A stretch of DNA of 64,000 bases from Abelmoschus esculentus (Eukaryota; Streptophyta; Magnoliopsida; Malvales; Malvaceae): assembly GCA_035048815.1 (NCBI GenBank), contig JAUCBN010000043.1:4467001-4531000 (forward strand), read 5' to 3'. The notes below the pieces were generated by a model. That model was not told the DNA's origin. It made no database searches and saw only the letters and a list, made by a program, of their open reading frames with translations. This document shows positions 20,601 through 33,100 of this stretch, piece by piece (within the stretch, counting starts at the first letter, position 1; each line of letters starts with the position of its first letter). The position numbers were made by a program, and so were the translations under genes.

Positions 20601-23600
20601 CTTATGGTATTGTTGATAGAATTCTACGGACAATTACACAACTCATATAAGAACATACAAAACAATTCAATGAAAGCATGAACCATAAACAACAGGAAAG
20701 AGAGTAGTTTGACTTATAAATTGTTTTTAGAAACTTGATAAAAATGTAAATATGAAAATAATAAAAGCAGTAAAGTTGATAACAGATAAACTCATGTCCA
20801 ATAAAAAATGAGTATAATAGTTCACTTGTCGAGTAATGATGTTACTCTACTCACGAATAAAACCAACAGGCTACAAAAATAAAGCTTACAATTAGGTGTT
20901 TCAGAAGAAATAAGTGTATGATATTTTTTGTTCATTTTATTATAGAGCATAATTTTTTCCCATTTTGGTACCAACTTTATTTGTTAGGCAAATGAAAGAA
21001 AATGATCTTAGAATCAAACTTACAGACTGAGGGTAAAAAACATCCACTATTGCATATCGGTTCTCCTGCATTTCAACAAATATGATTAGAGAACAAATAA
21101 TAAAAGAAAAACAGTAAAAGAACCAAAAAGAATACGAAGACTAAATAAATAAGTATTTCTAACATCAGAATGTACAGAAAAATTCTCCCTGATATGAAGT
21201 ACTCCATTGAAAAGTTTAAAGCAATAACTCAACAAGGAAGAAAGAATGAAAATGCAGGATTAAATTGGGAATCTATGGCGTTAAATCTCAATTAAGAACA
21301 ATTATTATATATGGATAGAATGACTGTGATAGGAGAAAACCAACCTAGCCAAGTATATGGAACCAAAAAATTCAAGCATCAAGTTGATTCTAAAAGGAAG
21401 AGCAAACATTTTTAAATTTGGCATGGTTCATTAATGGGAGAAAAAGAAGTTAGATTGAGAAAATGAATTATTAAGCAATTTATTTGATTATTTCTGTTAT
21501 TTACTTATATCCGTTGTACTTTCTACTCTGAGGGCACTTTACAATTACACTTGGTAATTCGAGAAATATATTAGGAATTAGGACAATGGCTATAAGAGCT
21601 GGTGTCATTTTAATTTCTACAAATTCTGGACTAAAGTATTGGGATTTAAGAGATCTGAATATTAGGAATTGTAATTTCTCCTTTTAGCTCTAGTATGTTC
21701 TTCCTCAATTTCTCTATTGTCCACGTATCTTTGTCCGGATTGTTCCATGTTTCAATCCATCTATTTTCAGCATCCTAACATTTTGGAGACTATGACGCAT
21801 TGCTAGATGTTGCTCATGGGCTTAGATATAAATTATTCAATGTTTGTTACAATTTGGCTTATAGTTTATGTTTGGTTATTAAGATGCTGGCACCTTAATG
21901 AGAACAGGCGTTTGTCACAAAGACAAAGTAGGATTGAAATTGATATGCAATTAACAATGACTTAATTAAACAAAGGTACAAAATAAAAAATAACTTAATT
22001 AACAATGTCTACTGTAAAGAAAAGGGGGGAGGGGAATTACCTGCTCAAAACCAAGTACAAGATTTGCCCACTCAATATCCCTGGTGACTAGCAGGTTGGA
22101 CCTGGCAAGAAGAGGTGCAATCTGAGCCTGAATAATTTCAGAAACAACAATTGTCAGTTAATTTTTTTTGAATTTATAGGTGTTAAAAGCTCTAAAAAAT
22201 AAGATAAATATAACAGAATTAGCATCTAAAATCATTTTCAACTGTAGGGGTATGTATTCCCCTGCTCCAAGAGCTGGGTTGGAATCTCCCTTCACCCAAT
22301 GAAAAACAAAAAGATGAAAAGAAATTAAGACTACAATGGAATTTACCTCTTCTTGTGATGTTGGCCGAAGAAAACCCGAGATAGATTGACTAACTGGTTG
22401 TTGCTTGAAAATCGGTAGAGTAGGATCACCAGATTCCTCTTCTTTATCTCTACTGCCAGGAAAGCATTTTTCAAATGAATGCTGGAATGATTCTCGTGCC
22501 CCGACATAATTTAGGTGCTTACATTTTCTTCTTTTTTCAAGATCCTTTATCATTTTTCTTTCTGCAACCCAAAGTCGTGCAAGAAAACTTCTACTTAAAC
22601 TAGGTTCATTGTCAGCAATGTTTCCATAATGGCAATATGCAGAACTCCGACTCCCTTGTATTGACCAATGAGAATTTCCTTGAACAGAGAAAGGTAGGTT
22701 AAATCTCGAAAACAAATTTCTCCCAAACATCAAACTTTCTTGAAAATCCATTCCACCGTACCAAGAACATTCCTGCTGTGAAAGTTGCTGGTGAAAACAC
22801 CTTTAAGCTCCAATACAATAAGGAATGCAAGGCTTTTTTGGGTCAAAAATACCATAAGGATGTTTCTTCAAAACATGATAATTGAATGATGCACCTAATG
22901 TGGATTCCCTAACATCGGACAGGCAGTGAAACCACTTCGTTCGATTCATCTGGTACAGATGGAGCAATACGTGCGCAAATTGAAGACAATACTCATCACA
23001 ATCGTGTACTGTAAACTTCAACTGAACGAAAACAAGAAACAAAGAAATATCCCTATGAAATAAACCATAAACAACAGATTTAGATGACATTCCATTTTTT
23101 TTCTTTTTTTCCAGAAATATATAAAAAAAATACTAAATTCATTGTGTGCAAACATAGGGGAAACAAAGGAACAACCCTATAAAATCAAAGCACTTATTCG
23201 GAACAAATCAAAGAGGAAACAAATACTGAAGAATGATACTTGATTGCTTAAACGTATTGTCTGCGTCGTAGCGTTTAGTTTAAATGAAAGGGACGAGAGC
23301 AGTAGCCATATGAGTATAAGAAAGAAAGGCGACCTAAAAGGTAAATGGCCGGAAACCACTGGATCAGATCATTACCGATTTCTAAGTTGTAAATCCCTCA
23401 AATTGGACAATATTATTTTTTAGAGTAAACTGCGTTGATGACCATTAAACTATAGAGTTGATTCTATTTTAACCATTAATTTATATTTTTTATCAATTAA
23501 ATCATTTAATTATTTAAATAATATTATTTTAATTTAAAATTATTAATCATCTGATTAGTTAACTAATTCACTGAGACAACATGTGCTAAAAAAATTAGTT

Positions 23601-23989
23601 AAAGATTTCACATGGAAACGTACGAGCTAGATTCGAATCACGTTTTCTACGTTCATCTTCTCTACTTTGGATAATTTTAAAACATAAAAGGGAAAGGAAG
23701 TATTTATTTATATTTTTTTCTCTTTGTACTTATTTTTTCCTCCGTTAATGACAGTTATGGATTTTAATCATCCTTTGTATGTTCATCACGACGGATATAA
23801 TTTTAATATCTTATCAATGGATCAAAATTGATAATTATAACATTTAGAGTTGCTCGATACGTGTCACCTTGCTTGTCAAAAGTACACTCTAGTCATAATT
23901 TCATAACTCATAACTTTAAACCCTAAACTTGTTATTTTAAAATGAGACCACTAAAAGAGATATAATAAGGAAACAAACGATTTTTACTC

Positions 23990-24240
23990 TTAAGTTTGGA
24001 GGTGAGTGAAAGGGTGCAAATCGTCTATCTTTTTCTTATGCATCTTTCTATGCCTCTATTTTAAATTAGAGGGTTTAGGATTACAGGTTGTGGTTAAAGT
24101 TTAGGGGATTAGGGGTAGGATATATTTTTTAGGATTTAGGGTTTAGGATTTAAAAAGTAAAGACTAGGGTTTAAAATTCAATTTTTTAAAAATTTTCTAC
24201 AAGAGGTATAAAAAGAGACAAGAAATTTTTACTCGAATGA
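23990..24240 (-). repeat. Inverted copy of the CCCTAAA-rich repeat found at 1855-2400
   Basis: The reverse complement runs TTTCTTGTCTCTTTTTATAC, TTTTTAAAAAATTGAATTTT, a series of CCTAAACCCTAAATCC-type motifs, CCCTCTAATTTAAAATAGAG, then AAGATAGACGATTTGCACCC, matching the order of the metacaspase-intron units. Confidence 0.75.
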
Positions 24241-24375
24241 AGATAGGTTTATTTATTGTTGAATACCTAAAAAATCAGATATCCGATTTATCCGAAAATC
24301 TCTTTAATCAATCTCGACCCACTTTAATTAAGTACCCGCTACTAGAATACTTGTAAAACTAGATTGATAAGGTAA

Positions 24376-24535
24376 CAGGTACCCTCACCTGCTTGCTTTG
24401 ATGAATCCAGCGAACCACTGCTGTGCTATCCACCCCGAATAAAATCTGTTTCTCTCCGAGACACCAAGCCAGTACCAAACCCTTATGAACTGCACACAGT
24501 TCCGCTTCAATGGGAGAGGCTTCAATTACTCATTT
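24376..24535 (-). pseudogene. RNase H-like retroelement fragment
   Basis: The minus strand reads EASPIEAELCAVHKGLVLAW, then GEKQILFGVDSTAVVRWIHQ, an RNase H (RVT_3-type) segment with the Glu-containing EAEL helix and the Asp of VDS. About 50 codons are open and both sides end in AT-rich DNA. Typical of non-LTR element debris. Confidence 0.6.
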
Positions 24536-24559
24536 TGAGATTCTTTATTTTAAAAGATT

Positions 24560-26586
24560 TTATATTTAAATTATTTTTGTATAAATAAAAATAATTATTA
24601 AATAATAAAATAAATAAATATGTAACAAGTAGTTTTGCAATAGTTTTCTAATAATAAAGGGGGGCAAAAGAGTCTTTATGAGTTCAAATCTTATTGATCT
24701 TATAGTGATATTCATATTGTCTCGTTTTGTATGAGTTCAAAACTTAACATGAAAATGTACTATTATTTTTGTATAATCAGAATTATAGATATTTTATTTA
24801 TTTTGTTATATGTTAATATATTATTATATGTATATTATTTTTAATATATTTATATTATTTATATGTTAAATAAATTGAATTTATCTTGATTGCACTTTAG
24901 CATATATAATATTTTTATTAGAATTAAAAGAAAGATGTTATATTGACTTGATTTATAAGAGTTTGTTTTTAGTTTAAAGGTGTAAAGTTCAAATCTTATT
25001 GAGTGTATGTTTTTTTCACATTTTCTCTAACAAAAGGATGTTATTTTGGGTCATTTAACATTATAATAATTGTATTTAAACGACGTTATTTTAATCCAAC
25101 ATTTAAATCATCACGTTATAAGCCTTGTTATCATCTCATTAAGGAGATGACTTGCAGGGTGACATAAACAATTTAAAAATAAAGTTTAGTATTAAAATCG
25201 AACCAATTAAAAGGTTGATAGCAAAAACGGGTCAGTGCCTATAGTTTAATGGTATCTAACGAAGTTCACCTTTGGTATAATACTTATTTGTTTTATAGTC
25301 CATATTTAAGATTTATGATTCTCTCTTTTAATAATGGCTTCTCCAAGGTTCAAATATAAATTTTCTTCTTGAGAGAGTGATATACTTCGTCATTGCACCA
25401 GATTTAAAAATTATAATTTAGTATTTTTTTAATAGTTTAAAGGTGATTATAAGATAGTGTTTGTTTATAGATATTGTTAGGAAAAACTACACTAATGGTC
25501 ACCTAATTATCATTGTTTTCCTATTTTGGTCTTGTAACTATTTTTTTTTCAAAATTATCCCTCCAGTTGGCGCAAAACAATAAAGATATCTAATAAGAGG
25601 AACGATTTTGACGGAAAAAAATAATTAGAGAATCAAAATTGAAAAACGATGATAATTAGATGACTAACGATATATATATATATCTTATTTTTAACTCTTT
25701 AATAATGTATATAAACTATATATAATAAAGTATTCAATAAACATTAGATGACTAACTATTTTTTTTCTTCATTGTTTAGCGTTATCCCAATTTGAGTATC
25801 ATCGTTAACATTTGAATACTCGTTTAAATTTTTTAATTAATATAATATATGTATTTATAAATATAAATTATCTATAATTATTTTTAATGTTAGATCTTTA
25901 TTTAGTATATAAAAATCATTAGGTTTTAGTTGTTGTTATCGATTAAAAAAAATCTCAGAATTTTATATTATTATAATTTTTTTTGAATGATTTTAATTTA
26001 AAAATAAACTAATAATTAATTTTTTAAGTTATTAATTTTTTTTTATTAAACAGATTTCTTAAATTTTTCTATAATTATATATTTTATTAAAAACTTGTAT
26101 AAAATTTGCAATAATTTTATTTCCCCCTTATTTACAATTCACTAATTGTTAAACAATTTTTATTATTACTAGAATCTATAAAAAAAAATATTCATGTTTA
26201 ATCAACATCTATATCATTTATATATATAATTAATTCTAAGCTTATGTTTAATTAGTCAACGTAGGTTTTAATTTTTTTTATTCTTTTATTTCACGTTTCT
26301 ATTTGCTTTTTTTAATTTTTTTATATTATTAATTATTGATATTATTACATGTATTTATAAATATTGTTTATTTTTAAGGTTTTAAGTTATTTAAATAATT
26401 AAAAAAATAAACATTTATTATAAAATTAAATAATTTATAAAATATACTTTTATAATTATAACCATATTGCATATATATGTATATATATTAAGATTCATAT
26501 GCATAATTAATTTTTAATTTATTTTAAATTATATTGTATAATATGAACTCCTAAATATATATGAAATGATAATAAATATATTACTC

Positions 26587-26625
<39 letters not shown>

Positions 26626-26690
26626 CTATGGCTCTATCAGTAGATATCCTCCGATCACGAGGATAAACAAGGAATTTCGTATTGTGAATG
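24560..26690. other. AT-rich intergenic DNA upstream of the myosin gene
   Basis: No gene seen. It holds a small fold-back element at about 25480-25680 (CTAATGGTCACCTAATTATC on the left, reverse complement CGTTAGTCATCTAATTATC on the right), a TA run near 25672 and an (ATA)n microsatellite at 26587-26622. 24650-24730 and 24955-25015 share a GTTCAAATCTTATTGA motif like a tRNA B-box, perhaps SINE remnants. Confidence 0.5.
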
Positions 26691-27133
26691 TTGAGTTCAG
26701 GCATTTACGTGGTTCTGGAAAACTAAAAACGAGAGCGAGAGAAAGAAAAGGTTAGAGAGAGGAGGGAGTGTTTGGCTATCTTCTGTTAATTGCCGCTCTC
26801 ATGCATTGGCGATTAGGTGTTTAAAGGCCTGTGTTTGTATTATTATCAAATACTAATACATATTATTATTAATGATAATCAATGTGATCTCCCTTTCGCT
26901 CCATTTTCTGTAAGAATTGAAACGGAATGGAAAGAAATGGACATTGCGATGATCGATTATCTGAAATTGTGGGGAGAAGGAAGGGAGGCATTGGGTGCAA
27001 TTGATAAAGAGAGCGAGGAGTGAGAAGGAAGAGATTTGGACGGATTTTTTTGAAGACGATTCGTTTCGAATTTATGCGTTGAAGGATCAAGTGTTTATTG
27101 CCTCCTCCTTCGATCTGAATCTAATCAGAAACA

Positions 27134-30100
27134 ATGGTGCGCATTTGTTTTTACCCTCTCTGATTTTATTTACGTTCAAATTTATTTCTTTTTTAATGTA
27201 TTTGCTTTATAATTAAATATACCCTTAATTAATTGTTTCTATTTCCCCCCCTTGAATGTTGTTTGTTTCCTCCACTTTGTTGTTGGGTTGATTTAGAAAT
27301 GGTGCACCACTTAAATGTGAATTGTTGGGTTTTGGGTCTCGTTTTTTATAAATAAAATTCATTTTAATTATTGAAGAAATTTAATCTTCTTGAAACCATT
27401 TCAGTTTCTAGAGCTGCATTTTCTTTTTGGTCGGAAGGTTTCTTAATGGATAAGTAAACTGGAAATTGTTATTTGAAATCAATTGACAAATAACACTATC
27501 ATAATTTGCTTAAAGCAATTCAATCAGTAATTTCCCTACAGCAGTGTGAGCACGATAGCCTCTTATGATGTCACTAGCTTACTAAAACTTTGGCAGATTA
27601 GGGTGTTCACTGCCTTGGTCCTGTCTTCTAAGAAGTTCGTTTTATTGACTTGAATATGTGTTTTTCAAGTGAAAGTTCAATCATATTTTACTCGTTAATT
27701 GAAGGGTGTAATAAAGTTGTTTTAGAGAATTATAGGGTGAGAGAGATGTAGAGAAACCTAAGAATAGATTCACCAATGTGGCATCGGATGGTGGTCACAA
27801 AATGCACTGTATAGCCCTTTTTCTAGCTCTATATATAATTCCAGAAATACAACTTATTTTTATGTTTCATTGTTTGATATGAGTCTGTATCCCTTCACAT
27901 TGACTTGCTGATGATTTGACATGGCGTCACAGGTTGCTCCATCCAGTATTGTTGTGGGATCTGTCGTTTGGGTGGAGGACCCCGAGGCAGCTTGGGTAGA
28001 TGGGGAAGTTAAACAAATTAACGGGGAAGAAATTACAGTAAAATGTACAGAGAAAACGGTGTGTACTTGTTTTACCTTTTTTACCTTTTATGTTATGCAA
28101 GAACTAAAACACAATATTTCTATTACCATTTATTGTCAAATATGTTAAACTTCCATCCAACAGCAGTTTAGTTGCAAAACGATGATTTACTTATTTCATG
28201 AAGGGCTTTTTGCTTTGTTTCTTCCATTTATTCTTAGTTTAATGAGATAACAAAAGGTTTGAATTGTTCCTTATATTTACTTTTCTCCTTATTTTCTTCT
28301 GGGAGCTCATGCTTTATTGATGCTGCTGATTTAAAACTTCTTGTTCAACTTATATTGTGTACAATGTAGACTTTTCAATGGTTAAGCATATTTTCTTTAG
28401 AATCATGGTCACCGTTTATCACTTTCACTGCATGTCATCTTTCATCTTTTTGAGCTCTAATTTTCCTTCACTATATAGCATGAAATCAGAGTTTGAAAGG
28501 CTCGTGGCTTATTTATTCCTTTCATCTTGTGTAGATTGTGGCCAAGGCATCTAATGTCCATCCAAAGGACCCTGAATTTCCTCGCTCTGGTGTTGAGGAT
28601 ATGACAAAGCTAGCATATTTGCATGAACCAGGAGTTTTGGAGAATTTAAAATGTCGATTTGATATTAATGAGATTTATGTAAGTACAATAGATGATTTGT
28701 GTCTCTTTAGCCTTTTCTTTTTCTTGTTATACTTATTTTAGAGTTGGTAAGGGTTACTCAGTGATGAAAGAGAATTTTTGAGAGAAAAAAAGGGAGTTTC
28801 TTACTCTCTTTTGTTTTTGTTAGTTACGGTAGCCTCCATTTATGTGTGGTAAAATACCTAAAACAAGAAACTATCACAAAGCATGATATTAGGGGCCTCA
28901 TAATGGTCACACAGTACAACAATTACTCCTAAAATATCTCTTCCAAAAACCAGTCAACTCAATTACTCTAAAATATCTCTAGGAAACCTCACTTGTCCAT
29001 AATTTGCAACATGGACTTCAAGCTCTTGAAAATATTTCAAGACCAGCAACACAATCGGTGACCCTAGCATTTTTAGTTGTCTTCCCCAAGTCCAAGACCT
29101 GAAATTCACACATATTTGGGAGGAATTTAGCAACACAATCAGTGGCGTTAGTAAACTTATAGATAACAGATTATGGTCAAGATTGAGCACAAACGGCAAT
29201 GTACCAAGAGATATTTCCTTGTAGATAATAACTGAAGCTGGTCCAGCCACATTATGGAGACCAATCCACAATAAGTACCTGTGCACTATCACAAAATAGA
29301 CTGTATATATGAAACACAGTGATATCTTGTCATTAGATTGAATGCCTTTGAATCCATGATCCACATGCTAGTTTTCCCAAGAAGGGTAATTACCGTTTTT
29401 TTAGTGAGATTCTTAGGTAGAACTTTATCTCTGATATTGAGTTTCCTCTGTTGTTGGCCATAACTGACTTTAGGATTTTCTTTTTGTTAGCCCTAATTTT
29501 TCTTTCATATATGGTTTTGTTAGTTACAGTAACATCTTTGTGTGCATGCTTAAAATCCAAAAACAGGAAACTATTACAAAGCATGTATTTATAGTACCTA
29601 ATAATTGGCACAAATACTACAATTACTCTTAAAATATCTTTACCAAACTCCTGTCAATAAAAAATACTCCTAAAATATCTCTAAATACCCGTTAACATCC
29701 TTGATTTCTACACTTGATTATTTGTTCCATAGCATGTTTGTCAAATGACATTCCTTTGGATATTGTTTGATTTAATGCTTACTCAGATTAGTTATTTCAC
29801 ATCCCATTTTACTTTTTTAGTCCTATTGAGTGTGGTTTATTATGGCCAACTGTCAATATGTGGCTTTAATTTATTGCACGGCTATTTCTTTTTTAGTCTA
29901 TAGATAAAGGCATTGTTTTCTGAAGCTAAATATGCTGATGTGCCCTTCCAGACCTATACAGCAAATATATTGATTGCTGTAAATCCTTTTCAAAGACTTC
30001 CACATTTATACGCAAGTAACATGATGGAAAAGTACAAAGGGGCAGCTTTTGGTGAACTGAGCCCACATCCATTTGCTATCGCAGATTCTGCCTATAGGTA

Positions 30101-33100
30101 GACTATTTCCTTGTTCTTCTTTCTTTTGCATTGTTGATGTGCAGTATTTATGTAATTAATGTTGTGAACAGACAGATGATTAAAGAGCGAATAAGCCAAG
30201 CGATTTTGGTAAGTGGGGAAAGTGGAGCTGGTAAAACAGAGAGTACTAAGAGTCTTATGCAGTATCTAGCCTTTATGGGAGGGCAAGTAACAAACTCAGA
30301 GAAACGTTCTGTGGAGCAAAAGGTCTTGGAGGTAGCTCAAATTCCCTAACTTGTTCAGTTTTGCAAAATGTGAAATTTATCAATTTGATGTTGCATTCTA
30401 TGATGTGAGGTTCCCCCTCTTGCTTCTTGGAAACTGAGATTTCTTGAGTGCAAATACTCTTTTTCATAGTTTTTTTTGTTCTTTATTTGTAGTCGAATCC
30501 TGTTCTGGAAGCATTCGGCAATGCAAAGACTGTCAGAAACAATAATTCAAGGTAGGAAATCTTTTCTCATAATTTATTCCTAATATTTGTGCAAGTCTCT
30601 TGCTTTATTTGAATAAATACTGCCACTGATTGAATATGATGTATTTGTAGTCGCTTTGGGAAATTTGTGGAAATTCAGTTCAATGAAAAAGGTAGAATTT
30701 CTGGAGCTGCAATAAGGACTTATTTGCTAGAACGATCTCGAGTTTGCCAAGTGTCTGATCCAGAAAGAAACTATCATTGCTTTTACATGCTTTGTGCTGC
30801 ACCGCCAGAGGTAATAGTTCTTTGAGTTTAATCATTTGTTTGATGTTTAAGATGTTTGTTGTAGAAAGTCGTATAAGAAAGTGAAACATGTCTAGACCTT
30901 AGGATCAAAGGGGGAATTTGAAGGGGGATGGGCCAGCATCTTTCATGCATATTGGGAAGATAAGGTTGATGCTAGTGTGATGTGTAATAAGATATGAGTT
31001 TGTGTTAACAGGTGGTTTAAGGAAGAACTTGGTGAAATCAAAGGGCATGGCTCAGCATGTAGGGGACACGTCATGGTGGAATGAGGAAATAAATGCAACT
31101 ATTAAGAAAAAGTGAATTTACTGAATAAACTTAGGAAATAATATTATGCAATGAGTTTTGAGAAATAAAGGGAAGCAAAGGGGGCCACGAGAGTTTTAAT
31201 GGAGGCTAGAGTGAGAGTTGTAAGGAGAATTTCTATATGCGGGATACCAGATTTGCTTTATTTTTTGGTACACAATGCAGGGCTAAAAAGAATCAACATA
31301 TATAAAGGATAGGTGTAGTTGACATGAGAATGTTAAGATGGATGTGTAATAAAACTTGGAAGGATAGAGTTAGAAAAGAGGATATTTGTCTCCAAATTGT
31401 ATTAGCTCTCACACAGGGGATTCATTTTGTCATAAGGACTGAAAAAGGTCGGAGGAGGAACTCCGAATAAAAAAATATTGGAGTGATGCATAATGATACG
31501 AAACTATTAAAATTTAAACTGTGGATGGTAGCAGATAGGAATGAAATTTTTAGCACTTTCAAAGGTCTTTAATAATCTATCTTGCAGCACTTTCAAACTC
31601 TATGGGCTAGGGGTTATGAAATTCTGATTATGTTATTTTAAATTGTTTTACAAGCCAAAAGGTATTATAACAGTCATGTTTTAGAGCTCCATAATCTAGG
31701 TTCGTAAAGGATATGGTTGATGATATATGTGAAGAAAACATTTTTATCCCTGATGATATCTGTAGCTTTAAAAGATTCAGCAGACATTATTTTTGCCTGC
31801 ATTGAATGGTTTTTGTTACCAAAAAGGCATCTAAGGCTTTTCTGGTTTTATTTCCTAATACATGTTATCAGGATGTTGAGAAGTACAAATTGGGAAACCC
31901 ACGAACTTTTCATTATTTGAATCAGTCAAATTGTATTGAGCTGGAAGTACTAGATGATTCTAAAGAGTATCTTGAAACTAGGAGAGCTATGGAAGTTGTT
32001 GGGATCAATCAGGCAGAGCAGGTAATGCATCTTGCTCATTATTGCAGTTGGACTTTGTTTTTTTCTTTTCTTTTAATTCTCTGCTTGCTTGCTACTATCT
32101 CAGGAGGCAATATTCCGAGTTGTTGCTGGAATTCTACATTTAGGAAATGTTCAGTTTGCAAAGGGAAAGGAAGCAGATGCTGCTGAACCTAAAGATGATA
32201 AATCTAGGCTCCATCTAAAAATTGTTGCAGAATTATTCATGTGAATTGTCATTTGTTATCCTTAGACATCCATATGATTAGACTCAAGAATACATTTGAA
32301 TGGGAAAACTCTAATATGTCTCTATTGTATAGGTGTGATGAAAAGTCTCTTGAAGACTCATTAGTTAAACGTGTTATTGCGACTCGTGGCGAAAGCATTA
32401 CAAAAGCACTTGATCCTGATACTGCAGCTCTAAGCAGAGATGCTTTGGCCAAAATTGTTTATTCCAAATTATTTGACTGGTAACTTTCTATGTACCATAT
32501 AGATTTATTCTGGAGAGAAACACACAGAGACACATGCAAGACACATCTTACATATGATCTTTTTCTTGACATGTTGCACTTTGGTTTCACAGGCTTGTTG
32601 AGAAGATAAATGTTTCTATTGGTCAGGATCCGGAATCGGCATTCTTGATTGGTGTTCTGGATATTTATGGATTCGAGAGTTTCAAGACAAACAGGTGCTT
32701 AACTGGTATGCTTTGTTTTCATCATTTACAGATATCGGTTTCTTTCATGATATCCCTGTGTTTTTTTCATGATTGGGATGTCTAGATAGGGAAATTCATT
32801 ATTTGAAGGCCATGATTTTTAAAACTTTCCTCAAAGAATATGCAGGATCTATATTGTTGATTAGATTTGTGGGTATTACCACTGCTCTCTCTTGGCTAGT
32901 GTGGACTCATCCTTCCTGCACATTGTTTCTGTTATTCAAGTTTTACGGTGTGCAGATCTGTTGACAATGTACCCATGTTTGGCTGTGTCAATACCTACAT
33001 AATTTTTGAAAATTTCATTGTATGCAGTTTTGAGCAGTTTTGCATCAATTTAACGAATGAAAAGCTGCAGCAGCATTTTAATCAGGTTTATTCATTAGGT

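Larger units (their letters stand above)
14475..22949 (-). pseudogene. Phospholipid scramblase family (AIM25-like) gene with stops and a displaced acceptor
   Basis: Eleven exons can be placed: 22949..22347, 22127..22041, 21065..21024, 20870..20826, 18885..18820, 18710..18654, 18558..18497, 17146..17026, 15608..15531, 15438..15332 and 14505..14475. Phases fit throughout for an ancestral product of about 432 residues. Scramblase hallmarks are clear: TRDIEWANLVLGFEQ, RSRRPFVAYITNAMGQELFR, GVVHRRWHLWRRVYDLYLG, DRDWRGFGFE, SLDNDYFSRHGGWGIPF. Three lesions are visible. TAA at 22805..22803 (codon 49) could instead be 5' UTR if translation starts at 22751. TAG at 20849..20847 (codon 252) stands where the family has Gln in REQSN. 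Before exon 7 the expected AG|GAAATT reads AA|GAAATT, so the only nearby AG shifts the frame by one. Relatives are mitochondrial or plastid membrane proteins. Probably a recent pseudogene or null allele. Confidence 0.85.

Noticed and set aside
27921..27932. ATG at 27921 as the myosin start
   Set aside because: It keeps frame, but an ATG-only first exon at 27134 with an immediate donor and good context fits the usual plant myosin XI layout better. Kept as an alternative.
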